NCBI GenBank assembly: GCA_963677445.2
Contig: CAXXGF010000054.1
Location: forward strand, 203,152-267,151
Origin: G963677445 sp963677445
GTDB taxonomy: Bacteria > Bacteroidota > Ignavibacteria > Ignavibacteriales > Melioribacteraceae
Length of the DNA: 64,000 nt
Reading direction: 5' to 3'
Position 1 is the stretch's first letter. Every line of letters begins with the position of its first letter. The notes beneath the pieces were generated by a model. The model saw only the letters and a list, made by a program, of their open reading frames with translations. It was not told where the DNA came from and did no database searches. Position numbers and translations under genes: made by a program. Positions 36,914-46,229 of this stretch are shown in pieces.

Positions 36914-38221
36914 TCACTCTTTGGAGTTTGAAAGGGTATTTTTAATAACATCGGCCCGGAAAGTTTTTGCTCTTCCTCCATGGCCCTTACGAAGTATCTC
37001 AACGGGTGGAATTTGATATACATTTATCCGGTCATCGAGGAAATCGGAAAAGGCGAGCAAAGTCCCGTCGGGTGAAATATCCAGTCCTGTGCACTGGTTA
37101 CCGCCGACAATTACATCGAGGAGCTTTCCCCTTTCGGTATCGAAAAGCTGAACGACTCCCCATTCCGGACCTTTCAGGAGATATGATTTTTTATTGTTTT
37201 TGCCCCTGTTTGAAACCGCCATTATTTTACCATCCGGTGTAAGATCAATTGTATTGGGATTACTGCCGGTATAAACAAAATGGCTGATTTTATCATTTTT
37301 AAGATTAATCGAAACCACTTTTCGCCGTCCCATATCTGATACGTAAAGAATATTCCTTATTGTGTCGGGAGTGAAATGGCGCATGGCATATCCTCCTTTA
37401 TAGAGTGTGTCAACTGCTGCAGTATCTGATAAGGATAATTTTTCTATGACCCCTTCACCAAAACTCGCGCAATAAAGAGAGCTGTCCGCGGTGTGATAAT
37501 AAAGCCCGCGGGGTGTTTTCGCGGTTTTATATAAATGGTCAATTTTCCCGGTGAGCAGATTTATTTCCGAAACATCATTCGTAATCCAGTTGGAAACCCA
37601 CAGTATGGTTTCACTGCTGTTAAGCTCCATGATTTTGCACCAGCGCCCGCTGGTATCAAATTTTCTGATAACTTTTTTTGTTCCTGCATTGATTTCATAA
37701 ACCTGGTTGCTTTCCATCTGGCTTACGTACGCTTTATCACCACTCCGGGTGAATTTTATTTCCACCGCTCCATATTTTCCCAGGGTGAATGAATGGATCT
37801 TTTCCCAGGAAGAGGTGGAATAAACCTCAATGGAAGGGGGACCGGCGAGGCAGGTTACCCATAGTTCCGACTGGTCCGGGGTGAAGGCGACTGCTTTGGG
37901 ATGAGGCCCGCAAGAAAATTTTTTCACGCACTTGAGCAACTGTCCTTTTGGAACAGGATAAAATTCATACAGCGAATCGGTTTGCGTCAGGGTATCGATG
38001 AGAGGATTATAATTTTCCTCATCCATCTTTATAAAGGGTGAGCAAATTGTTGTTTTAACAGTGCAGGGGGTGACGCCTTCGAAAAATAAAGTGTCGCTAT
38101 TAAACAACTTAAATTTAACACTGTCGGGGATTGAATGAATATAATAAGCATTCTGTGACAGCAGATTTTGAGTCAGGGAAAGGATAAAAAAGGGGAGAAG
38201 AATAAATAATTTTCTGATCAT
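36914..38221 (-). CDS. secreted YVTN-type beta-propeller protein
   Basis: 435 residues with a signal peptide (ending LLSQN). After about 100 residues of unclear fold, propeller repeats follow: PKAVAFTPDQSELWVTCLAGP, VEIKFTRSGDKAYVSQMESNQVYEI, RNILYVSDMGRRKVVSINL, NTIDLTPDGKIMAVSNRGKN, GLDISPDGTLLAFSDFLDDRINVY. These are YVTN/WD40-like blades of extracytoplasmic proteins. Ligand unknown. Single gene; the 324 nt spacer on its left has no other gene. Confidence 0.75.
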   Translation of the reverse strand: MIRKLFILLPFFILSLTQNLLSQNAYYIHSIPDSVKFKLFNSDTLFFEGVTPCTVKTTICSPFIKMDEENYNPLIDTLTQTDSLYEFYPVPKGQLLKCVKKFSCGPHPKAVAFTPDQSELWVTCLAGPPSIEVYSTSSWEKIHSFTLGKYGAVEIKFTRSGDKAYVSQMESNQVYEINAGTKKVIRKFDTSGRWCKIMELNSSETILWVSNWITNDVSEINLLTGKIDHLYKTAKTPRGLYYHTADSSLYCASFGEGVIEKLSLSDTAAVDTLYKGGYAMRHFTPDTIRNILYVSDMGRRKVVSINLKNDKISHFVYTGSNPNTIDLTPDGKIMAVSNRGKNNKKSYLLKGPEWGVVQLFDTERGKLLDVIVGGNQCTGLDISPDGTLLAFSDFLDDRINVYQIPPVEILRKGHGGRAKTFRADVIKNTLSNSKE

Positions 38222-38697
38222 GTTATACCGGAAATTTTAGATGACCAAAAATATTGCCTCCTCATGAAAAAGGCAAAGAATATTTTTTTCAAAAAAAAGT
38301 TAAACTGGTAAGCCATAAACAAAAAGTCAAACAATTTTTTCACATCTGTCAAAACCGAAAACAATACACATGCCCGGTAGCTGAGCGGGATCGAAGCTAC
38401 AACCGCTGGTATCGACTCCGCTGAACCTCCGGCAAATATTTGCAATAAAAATTTGCCATTTTGCGGAGAATTTAATTTCTCATGGAATAAATCTGTTCAA
38501 ATATTTTCTTCGCGTCTTTGCGTTTTCGCGTGAGCAAGAACATTTCGAATAGGGAATTTGTGATCCCCGGCATTCAAAATGTCCGCTTGCGGACATTAGC
38601 TCTGATTCCGGGAACAAGAAAATAAAGAGAGTGTTTGTATTATTAAAGAACTTTTGAAAGCAAAATAATGATTACCAAATAACAGCAAGGATTTAAA
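38222..38697. other. gene-free spacer with palindromes
   Basis: Contains a degenerate palindromic repeat at about 38376-38440 (GGTAGCTGAGCGGGATCGAAGC, then GTATCGACTCCGCTGAAC) of a kind common in genomes of this group, and a perfect hairpin AATGTCCGC-TT-GCGGACATT at 38578-38597. AAGGA before 38698 is the ribosome site of msrAB. No gene seen. Confidence 0.55.
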
Positions 38698-39777
38698 ATG
38701 AAAATAATAAAAATATTATCAGCGGCGTCCCTTCTTATGTTGATGGGATGCATGGATATAGAATCAAATACAGGTAAAGATATGAAACTACAAAACTTTT
38801 CAACAGATTATGAACTGGCTACATTTGCCGGCGGCTGTTTCTGGTGTATGGAAACTCCTTTTGAATCCTTCGATGGAGTGATAGAGGTTATATCAGGATA
38901 TGCAGGGGGAAAGGAAAAGAATCCCGCTTATGAAGAAGTCGCTTCCGGGAATACCAGTCACGTAGAAGCTGTGCAGATAAAATTTGATCCTGAAGTGATA
39001 AGTTATGCCGAACTACTTGACATTTACTGGAAACAGTTTGATCCGACCGATAAAGGCGGCTCATTTGCCGACAGGGGACCCCAGTATGAATCAGCTATGT
39101 TTTATCATGACGATAAACAAAAAGAGCTGGCCGAACAAAGTAAAAATATTCTTGATAAATCGGGTATTTTTAACAGACCTGTTGTAACAAGGATTGATAA
39201 ATTTACCTCTTTTTATCCTGCCGAGGATTACCACCAGGATTTTTATGAAAAAAGCCCCGTAAGATATTATTCCTACCGTAAAGCTTCGGGACGCGATTTT
39301 TTTATCGAAAAACACTGGGGCAGCAGAAAAGAGCCTGGATATGAAAAACTTTCGGATGAGAAAATAAAAGAAAAGCTGGATGATCTTCAGTACCAGGTTA
39401 CACAGAAGAACGGAACCGAAAGAGCCTTCTCCAATAAATATTATGATAATAAGGAGGAGGGGATATATGTTGATATCGTGACCGGCGAACCCCTTTTCAG
39501 CTCGACTGACAAATATGATTCCGGCAGCGGATGGCCAAGTTTCACAAAACCTATCGATCCGCTCTTTGTGAAAAAGAATATTGATGAAAGCCATTTAATG
39601 AAAAGAATTGAGGTAAGAAGCCGGTTTGGGGATTCTCATCTCGGGCATGTTTTTACCGACGGCCCCGAAAAAACAAATCTCAGGTATTGTATAAACTCTG
39701 CTTCACTGAAGTTTATTCCCAAAGATAAACTTGTCGAAGAGGGGTATGAAGAGTATCTCTCACTTTTTGAGAAATAG
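38698..39777 (+). CDS. msrAB: lipoprotein methionine sulfoxide reductase MsrA-MsrB fusion
   Basis: 359 residues. Signal with lipobox LMGC, so it is anchored at the envelope. MsrA domain (about 40-200): GGCFWC with catalytic Cys47, GYAGGKEKNPAYEEV, FDPTDKGGSFADRGPQY. MsrB domain (about 215-350): EGIYVDIVTGEPLFSS, SGSGWPSF, DSHLGHVF and RYCINSASLKF with catalytic Cys331. The positions that hold the zinc-binding CxxC pairs in many MsrB proteins lack Cys here (VDIV), so this is the zinc-free type. It repairs both sulfoxide forms of methionine in periplasmic proteins. It has a strong ribosome site and terminator. Confidence 0.95.
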   Translation: MKIIKILSAASLLMLMGCMDIESNTGKDMKLQNFSTDYELATFAGGCFWCMETPFESFDGVIEVISGYAGGKEKNPAYEEVASGNTSHVEAVQIKFDPEVISYAELLDIYWKQFDPTDKGGSFADRGPQYESAMFYHDDKQKELAEQSKNILDKSGIFNRPVVTRIDKFTSFYPAEDYHQDFYEKSPVRYYSYRKASGRDFFIEKHWGSRKEPGYEKLSDEKIKEKLDDLQYQVTQKNGTERAFSNKYYDNKEEGIYVDIVTGEPLFSSTDKYDSGSGWPSFTKPIDPLFVKKNIDESHLMKRIEVRSRFGDSHLGHVFTDGPEKTNLRYCINSASLKFIPKDKLVEEGYEEYLSLFEK

Positions 39778-39802
39778 TTATTCTTAATATATGTAGTTTA
39801 TT

Positions 39803-39830
39803 TAAGGCGCCTTAAAGGCGCCTTTTTTAT
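39803..39830 (+). terminator. terminator of msrAB
   Basis: Stem AAGGCGCC / GGCGCCTT with T run 25 nt after the stop. Confidence 0.85.
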
Positions 39831-39958
39831 TGGAAATGTAAGCCTGCTTACATTATTGTCTTGTTTAATGCGAGAAGAGGCATATCTGTCTTCTATTCAG
39901 GAACGTTTGCGGGGAGAGTGGGGTTTTTGATAAAAAGACAAACTATCGGAGAATCGAA

Positions 39959-40972
39959 ATGAAAAAAGCGCTTTTATTAATCCTTTTATTTTCGGCTTCA
40001 TCATTTGCCCGGAAACGGGTGTTGATAGAAATATTTACCAATTCCCACTGCGGAGTATGTCCTTCGGCCCATATGACGATGGAAAACTTTTACGCGGCGA
40101 CACAGATGCCGGAGAACTACATTTCAATTTATTATCACATGAAATACCCCTATAATGATGACGCGCTCTATCATCATAATACAGCTGATTCAGATATGCG
40201 GGATCAATATTACGGGCCATTTTTCGGCGCTCCAATTGCCTTTTTTGACGGAGCCAGGCAACCGGGCGGTTCTTATTCACAATGGTCTTCCGAACTTCAG
40301 TCTTTAAGTATGGATTCAGAAGAACTTATGCTAAGCCTGGAGGGGATGAAAGAAAATAATAAAATGAAAATTTCCGCTGAAGTAATGAACCTCGGCCAGC
40401 GAAATCTTTCAGAGTTGACAATTACATTTGTTGTTACGGAGGATCTTAATTACGCCGGGAGAAACGGCATTACCGAACACACAAATGTAATGAGGAAAAT
40501 GGTTTATCCCGATGGTTCCCAATTTGATCTTAATTCAGGGGGGGATGTTTCTTTCACTGCCGATATAGATTATCACCCTGAATGGAATGAAGATAATCTA
40601 TCTGTTGTGGCATTTGTTCAGGGAAATGGCAAGATGGTTTACCAGGCAGGGGAAATTGAACATAGTGAACTCTCGGTAACATCACTTGAATCAGGAGATG
40701 TTCTGCCTTCAGAATATCTTCTTGAACAGAATTATCCCAATCCTTTCAATCCTGAAACAACAATCAGTTATTCATTGCCCGCCGATTCTTTCCTACAATT
40801 GAAGATTTATGATATTTTGGGAAATGAAGTGGAAACTCTTGTCTCACAAAATGAATCTGCCGGCAGTCACTCAATTAACTTTAACGCGGGTAATCTTACT
40901 TCGGGACTATATATATACAAATTATCCGCGGGTGATTTTACTTCCGTCAAAAAGATGATGCTGCTTAAATAA
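39959..40972 (+). CDS. thioredoxin-fold (Omp28-like) secreted protein with type IX sorting domain
   Basis: 337 residues; GGAG precedes the ATG. Signal peptide (1-17), then a thioredoxin-like domain with EIFTNSHCGVCPSAH (Cys31-x-x-Cys34), followed by a beta domain and a type IX C-terminal domain (NYPNPFNPETTI, KKMMLLK). Omp28-related proteins of Bacteroidetes have this CxxC layout. A disulfide or thiol redox role on the cell surface fits, also given the neighbouring msrAB. This is inference. Confidence 0.8.
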   Translation: MKKALLLILLFSASSFARKRVLIEIFTNSHCGVCPSAHMTMENFYAATQMPENYISIYYHMKYPYNDDALYHHNTADSDMRDQYYGPFFGAPIAFFDGARQPGGSYSQWSSELQSLSMDSEELMLSLEGMKENNKMKISAEVMNLGQRNLSELTITFVVTEDLNYAGRNGITEHTNVMRKMVYPDGSQFDLNSGGDVSFTADIDYHPEWNEDNLSVVAFVQGNGKMVYQAGEIEHSELSVTSLESGDVLPSEYLLEQNYPNPFNPETTISYSLPADSFLQLKIYDILGNEVETLVSQNESAGSHSINFNAGNLTSGLYIYKLSAGDFTSVKKMMLLK

Positions 40973-41017
40973 TCATACCCGTACTCCTGGAACATCCATC
41001 CGGGAGCAAAGCGGCAC

Positions 41018-41076
41018 TCGTGATCGTAATCGAATAATTTGCGAGAGAAAAATAAAACCGGGTGCGAGAACGGGTA
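41018..41076. repeat. short intergenic repeat, copy 1
   Basis: CGAATAATTTGCGAGAGAAA and AATAAAACCGGGTGCGAGAA match 44462-44519 in the same orientation with a few differences. No gene in either copy. Confidence 0.6.
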
Positions 41077-41133
41077 CTTTTTTTCTGAATTTTCTTTTGG
41101 TTCGGGCTTGGGAGTGATAGTGTTAAAAAAGCT

Positions 41134-43431
41134 TCAGGAGAATTTTGGGAAAACCAGGGTGAATGTAGTGCCGACACCCGGTTCACTCATAACTGATATC
41201 GAACCTTTATGACGGTTAATAAAATCTCTTGTCATCCTCAATCCAAGACCTGTTCCCTCTGCTTTTATCTCATTGTCGGAGCTGCTAAGCAGTTTTTCTG
41301 AAACTTCCCTGCTCATTCCCCTTCCGTTATCTGTGACCGATATAGTTGTTGAATTACCCAGTTCAACAGCTTCAATTTTAATATTTCCTCCTGAAGGGGT
41401 GAATTTAACGGAGTTATGTACGAGGTTTCGTAAAATGGTCGAAAGCATAAATTTATCGGCAGTCACAGTAGTTCTATCTGTTTTGAGTTCCAGTGAAATC
41501 GATTTATCATTTTTCCAGCTTCTCAGGGGAGCTATAGCTTCATCAATTACATCAGAAAGGAGAAGTTGTTCTTTATTGAGGCTCAATAATCCCTGCTGAT
41601 CTCTTGACCAGGTTAAGATATTTTCCAGCAGTTCGGCAAGATGGCTGGCCGATGAATGAATGCTGCCGGTAATTTCCTTTAGGTCTTCGTTCCCGGATGA
41701 ATCGGCCTCATCTTTAGCGATCTCGGCGTACCCGATAATCGCTCCCAGGGGATTTTTAATATCATGAGCCATGAGTGAAAACAGTTTATCTTTTGCCGCG
41801 TTTAATATATCGAGCTCATTTTTTTGCGCGTTAAGCTCGCTGAAAGTCCGCTCAAGTTTAATGTTTTTAATTCCTAATTCATCATTTTTGCGGTTAATTT
41901 CAGCATGCTGTTTCTGAATAGTACGATTTATTTTATTTAATTCTGTAATCGCGGCTTTGCGGGCGCTGTTTATTTTTACAAGAATCCCGAGAAAAACCAG
42001 CAGAATAAAAATCAAGATCACCGCGGCGTAAAGAAGAATTGAGGAGCGCTCAAGTTCATAATCCTTTTCTTTAATTTCTCTTAATGCCTTTTCGGTTTCA
42101 TATTGTGTTTGGTATTCCACAATCTTTCTTTCTATATCAGCATTTTTTAAGCTGTCGTATAAAGAGTGATAATTTTCAAAGTAATCCAAAGATTTACTGA
42201 ATTGTTTAAGCTCTCTGAATGTTACCGCGTATTCCTTATAAATATCGCGGACAATATCCATCTTTTCTATCTGGCGGCTGTTTTTGAGAGCGTTGTCAAA
42301 CTTTGAGAGAGCGGCTTTAAAATCGCCCAGATATCTGTGAGCGATGCCTGCTTCAAGCTGAGCCATAGCGATTCGTTTAATATTGTTAAGCTCATGCCCA
42401 ATCCTGATAGCCTTATGTAAATATTGAAGCGCGGAATCGGGCTGACCAACTTTATTTTTAATTTTGCCCAATTGAATATTTATTAATAGTTCTCCACTTT
42501 CCACATTATCTTTTCTATAAAATTCAATAGATTTTCTATACGCCGATTCAGCTTTATCCAGCTCGTTTTTCTCAAGGAACAGGTGTCCAAGGTTAAGATA
42601 CGAATAACCTATAAATTCATCATTCCCGATATCCTTCGACATCCTCAGAGCCTCACGGTAGTTCTTTTCAGCTTTATCATAACTTTTTATTGTTTGATAC
42701 GTAAGGCCTATGTTATTCATCAGCCTTGCCACCCCGGCGCTGTCGCCTCTTTCTTTTCTTATTTTCAGAGATTGCAGGTAACTTTCCAACGCTTTATCAT
42801 ATAGGTTCCATTGCCAGTATATTATTCCGATATTATTATACATTATCCCAATCCGCCTTGAATCATTATACTCTTCAGCGAATTTTCGGGCTATCTGATA
42901 ATAGTGTATTGCAGAGTCATATTTACTCGTTCTCCAATAAAGCAAACCAAGATTATTGGCAGGGTTGAAAAAGAATTTTTCGGAAGGAAGTTCCTGAGTC
43001 AGGGCGACAGACTTTTTTAGATAATGTTTCGCGTTCTCAAAATCTTTCTTTTTAATATAGGTGAGACCAATATTTTCCAGAAGTAGTGTTTTAAGTGATT
43101 TGTTATCAATATTTTCAGTTATTTTGAGGGCTTCTTTTCTTACTTGAATTGCGAGGTCCTGATCGGAGTTATAATAATAGCTTCCGATATTGTTTTTTGC
43201 TTCGGCCTGGCCTTTAAGATAATCAATGTTTTTCGCGAGTTCTAATGCCCTTTCCGCGAATTCGAGTTTTTCCTGAACCGGGAATTCAAGATTTGAAGAA
43301 ATTTGATTGTATATATCCACCAGTTCAATACCATCTTTTTCATCGATCAGTGATCTGAGGCTGTCAATATTTGCCTGGGCAAAAATCAATGATGTAATAA
43401 TGGGCGTTATGATAAATATCAGTTTGATCAA
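41134..43431 (-). CDS. TPR-repeat sensor histidine kinase
   Basis: 765 residues. Signal-like N-terminus, then about ten tetratricopeptide repeats (ENIGLTYIKKKDFENAKHYLKK and similar, residues 55-420), one membrane helix (about 455-480), a coiled coil, a HisKA domain with phosphorylated His556 in LMAHDIKNPLGAIIGYAEI, and a HATPase with NLVHNSVKFTPSGGNI, DNGRGM and GTGLGLRM. The TPR part is probably periplasmic and would sense a protein or peptide signal. No response regulator is adjacent, so it is an orphan. The start is a TTG without a clear ribosome site and is uncertain. Confidence 0.88.
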   Translation of the reverse strand: MIKLIFIITPIITSLIFAQANIDSLRSLIDEKDGIELVDIYNQISSNLEFPVQEKLEFAERALELAKNIDYLKGQAEAKNNIGSYYYNSDQDLAIQVRKEALKITENIDNKSLKTLLLENIGLTYIKKKDFENAKHYLKKSVALTQELPSEKFFFNPANNLGLLYWRTSKYDSAIHYYQIARKFAEEYNDSRRIGIMYNNIGIIYWQWNLYDKALESYLQSLKIRKERGDSAGVARLMNNIGLTYQTIKSYDKAEKNYREALRMSKDIGNDEFIGYSYLNLGHLFLEKNELDKAESAYRKSIEFYRKDNVESGELLINIQLGKIKNKVGQPDSALQYLHKAIRIGHELNNIKRIAMAQLEAGIAHRYLGDFKAALSKFDNALKNSRQIEKMDIVRDIYKEYAVTFRELKQFSKSLDYFENYHSLYDSLKNADIERKIVEYQTQYETEKALREIKEKDYELERSSILLYAAVILIFILLVFLGILVKINSARKAAITELNKINRTIQKQHAEINRKNDELGIKNIKLERTFSELNAQKNELDILNAAKDKLFSLMAHDIKNPLGAIIGYAEIAKDEADSSGNEDLKEITGSIHSSASHLAELLENILTWSRDQQGLLSLNKEQLLLSDVIDEAIAPLRSWKNDKSISLELKTDRTTVTADKFMLSTILRNLVHNSVKFTPSGGNIKIEAVELGNSTTISVTDNGRGMSREVSEKLLSSSDNEIKAEGTGLGLRMTRDFINRHKGSISVMSEPGVGTTFTLVFPKFS

Positions 43432-43527
43432 ATGAAATCGGTTTTAATGGCAACTATTTTTGATTATCGAATATAAAAAATATTTTTTAACCGGAAAATC
43501 AAATTATTTTTAAACTGTTAAAAGATA

Positions 43528-44274
43528 TTATAAAGGCCTTCCTGTTTCCAGCAGAGTTTTCAAGCCACTTAATATTACCGGCCATCCTTCCTGCGCGCTT
43601 TCGAAACTTTCGTTTTCGGATGGAAAGTTTTCGTGTATGATTGTAAGTTTAGTCAGTTCCCGCTCATCTTCGAGCTTATAAGTAACAACAGTTTCGGGAT
43701 CATCCATATCAGAGAATATAAATGTATGAACCAGTTTTGTCTCAGGAACAAACTCAATTATTTTCCCTTTTACCGGCATCCATTCCTTTTCCTCTTTCTG
43801 ACCAATATAGGCGATATCTTCACCCGGTTTGAAATTGCTGATCACTTTTGTTCCGAAATAATATTGCGGGGTGATATCCCTGCTGATGACAGCTTCCCAC
43901 ACTTTTTCTTTCGGCGCTTTAATATATGTAACATATATCTGTTTGACCGCTTTTCCTGACATTTTTTCCTCCATCTCAAGTTGGTATTTTATTTCTGAAA
44001 GTTTGCTGGTCCATAATTTGCTGAATCCCGATATCCATCTGTCATATATTGTCCGAATAGGAACCGCGTTTAAATATAGCTTTTTTTGCCGTCCATGTTT
44101 TTCCGCGACTAACAGATTTGCCTCTTCAAGAATTTTAAGATGTTTCATAACGGCATATCGTGAAAATGAAAAGAGTTCTGTCAGTTCATTAACATTCATT
44201 CCCGGGTTATTTTTCAGGCTATCCAGTATTTTTCTCCTGGATCTATCGGATAAAGCTTTAAATATTTTTTCCAT
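43528..44274 (-). CDS. ArsR-type regulator fused to an SRPBCC (AHSA1-like) domain
   Basis: 248 residues. N-terminal winged helix (MEKIFKALSDRSRRKILDSLK, SRYAVMKHLKILEEANLL) is the ArsR fold without the metal-site ELCVCDL motif. From about 110 it is an SRPBCC/AHSA1-like ligand-binding domain (IKAPKEKVWEAVISRDITPQYYFGTKV, GWPVILSGLKTLLETGRP). Such fusions appear in many bacteria and probably bind a hydrophobic ligand. The palindrome ATGTGAC-N6-GTCACAT lies 9 nt upstream of its start, so it probably represses itself. Confidence 0.85.
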   Translation of the reverse strand: MEKIFKALSDRSRRKILDSLKNNPGMNVNELTELFSFSRYAVMKHLKILEEANLLVAEKHGRQKKLYLNAVPIRTIYDRWISGFSKLWTSKLSEIKYQLEMEEKMSGKAVKQIYVTYIKAPKEKVWEAVISRDITPQYYFGTKVISNFKPGEDIAYIGQKEEKEWMPVKGKIIEFVPETKLVHTFIFSDMDDPETVVTYKLEDERELTKLTIIHENFPSENESFESAQEGWPVILSGLKTLLETGRPL

Positions 44275-44282
44275 AGTCTTAA

Positions 44283-44302
44283 ATGTGACTAAAAGGTCAC
44301 AT
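44283..44302. promoter_or_regulatory. probable operator of the ArsR-SRPBCC gene
   Basis: Perfect inverted repeat ATGTGAC-TAAAAG-GTCACAT, 9 nt upstream of the ATG at 44274; a bound dimer would cover the ribosome site or promoter. Confidence 0.6.
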
Positions 44303-44461
44303 GAAAATAAGGAGGAAATATTATTTTGTCAAGAGCAAAGTTTTAATCCTGATCTTATTCCGGGTTTATCAGGCGATATAATAATGATATTCTTTTTTTT
44401 GTGCAGAATATTGGATTTGTATGTTAATAAAAACGAGCGTAACCGTGCTCATGATACAGGT

Positions 44462-44519
44462 ACTCGTTATCGTTCTGGAATAATTTACCAGAGAAAAATA
44501 AAGCCGGGAACGAGAACGA
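44462..44519. repeat. short intergenic repeat, copy 2
   Basis: Matches 41018-41076 (GGAATAATTTACCAGAGAAA, AATAAAGCCGGGAACGAGAA). It lies between the ArsR-SRPBCC gene and the GH3 gene. Confidence 0.6.
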
Positions 44520-44581
44520 TTACAAGAACGAGTAGGATCATTTGTTCAGGATTTATTTTGGTTCCGGCTTTACCAGTTGGG

Positions 44582-46117
44582 TCAGGGGAGAAGAAATTTA
44601 TTCTCTTTCATCCAGTTAAATATTTCTTCAGTTATTTTGCTGGAGTTATCCATACGGGGCACTTTGTTCTGTCCTCCGAGTTTACCCCGGCTTTTCATCC
44701 ATTCTCTGAACGCGCCCGGTTTAAGGAAAATAATTTCGGGCAATTTTATGCTTAGGTCAGACTGCCGATGGGCGTCATAATCAGCATTTTTTCCTCTCAG
44801 TCTTTTGTCGGATTCGAGCGCGAACTTCTCAGGTTTTATTCTTTTAAAATTATCAGATTCGATCATATATCTGTGATGTCCCGGTTTATCGGGCGCTGAG
44901 GGAAAGACCGGTCCGACATGGAAATCCTTAACTTCAACACCGCAATACCGCGCCGCGTCAGAAACGACCTCCTCAACTTCTTCACTGATAAGGTGTTCGC
45001 CAAAAGCTGAAAGAAAATATTTTGTCCTGCCGGTAAAACGAAGCAGGGGAGGATTGACCAGTTCAAATTCTATTGTGTCGCCGATGATATAACTCCAGAG
45101 CCCGGCGCATGTTGTAACCGCGATGGCATATTGTATGCCTGTTTCAATATTATGCAGGGTATGGCGGGTCGGATTGTTTTTGTCCAGCTCTTCAACTGGA
45201 ATAAACTCATAGAATATTTCATGCCCGAGCATTAATCTTAGTCTGTTATAGTTCAGGTCTTCAAATGCGATAAAAGCCTCAGATGCCGGGTATGTTTCCA
45301 GAAACTGTACATCCTGATTATTAAATTCCCTCTTGAATATCCCGCGATAAGGATCAAATTTAATTCCCCCGTGAATAATAAGATTTAAATTCGGCCATAT
45401 TTCCGAAACAGAATTTTTACCGCTTTTCTTTTTTGCCTCTTCAAAAAACAGCAGCATCCATGATGGCACCCCGCTGATTCCGGTGATGTTTTCATTTATC
45501 GCGCGGGCTGTCATTTTTTCAAGTTTTTCCTCCCAGTCGCTTATCAGAGCCATATCTTTCGGCGGGAATGTAAATCGCAGCAGCAGTTCCGGCGCCTCTT
45601 TTACCACGATGCCGGAAAGATCACCACTGAAAATTCCCGGAGCCGGTTCTTTCAAATCGGCGCTGCCGCCGAGAAAGAAAAACTTACCGGTATAAATCGG
45701 TTTATTCCTGTTATGTCTGTAATAGCCTCCCTGCAATGTCATCGCCGCTTTCTGATTAGAGCGAAGCATTTCTTTTGAAAGGGGTATATATTTAGTATTG
45801 GCGCCGGTGGTTCCGGAAGTCAGCCCGAAATAGGGAATAGTCCCGGGCCAGGTGATATTGGTTAATCTTGGAAAAGCTTTTTCCCAGTATTCTTTCCAGA
45901 AATCTTCATAATATCTCAGGGGAACAGCCTGCTGATAATCCCTGATATTTTTTACTTTTTTCAGATCATGATTATTATGGAAGAGCGTATTTCGGTTTTT
46001 ATTGATAAGGCCGGTCAAAGTCAGTTCCTGGCTTGCTAAAATGTCATAATGTTCCAGCTTCCTCAGCAGAAACCTGCTGTAAACCGACATTATGGAATCG
46101 GCTGTTTTTCCCAACAT
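44582..46117 (-). CDS. GH3-family acyl-acid amido synthetase-like protein
   Basis: 511 residues from ATG 46117; an upstream extension to 46207 has no homology-like content. GH3 proteins are ANL-type enzymes that adenylate a carboxylic acid and join it to an amine. Seen here: the ATP-binding loop YFGLTSGTTGANTKYIPLS, the second motif ETYPASEAFIAFE and the C-terminal GRTKYFLSAFGEHLISEEVEE. In plants the family conjugates auxin and jasmonate; the substrate in this group of bacteria is not known. Single gene, divergent from the penicillin acylase gene (about 110 nt apart). Confidence 0.9.
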   Translation of the reverse strand: MLGKTADSIMSVYSRFLLRKLEHYDILASQELTLTGLINKNRNTLFHNNHDLKKVKNIRDYQQAVPLRYYEDFWKEYWEKAFPRLTNITWPGTIPYFGLTSGTTGANTKYIPLSKEMLRSNQKAAMTLQGGYYRHNRNKPIYTGKFFFLGGSADLKEPAPGIFSGDLSGIVVKEAPELLLRFTFPPKDMALISDWEEKLEKMTARAINENITGISGVPSWMLLFFEEAKKKSGKNSVSEIWPNLNLIIHGGIKFDPYRGIFKREFNNQDVQFLETYPASEAFIAFEDLNYNRLRLMLGHEIFYEFIPVEELDKNNPTRHTLHNIETGIQYAIAVTTCAGLWSYIIGDTIEFELVNPPLLRFTGRTKYFLSAFGEHLISEEVEEVVSDAARYCGVEVKDFHVGPVFPSAPDKPGHHRYMIESDNFKRIKPEKFALESDKRLRGKNADYDAHRQSDLSIKLPEIIFLKPGAFREWMKSRGKLGGQNKVPRMDNSSKITEEIFNWMKENKFLLP

Positions 46118-46229
46118 ATTTTTTCTTTTTAATTTTATAACAAATTTAACAAATCTTTGTTCAGATTTAATGGTCAAAAAAAACTTCGTGGAACGATAAT
46201 TTTGCAAATGTTATTTTTATAGATAAAAA

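Noticed and set aside
38376..38440. tRNA-like start GCCCGGTAGCTGAGCGGG
   Set aside because: No anticodon arm, T-loop or closing acceptor stem follows. The sequence is a degenerate palindromic repeat (GCTGAGCGG...TCGAAGC type).
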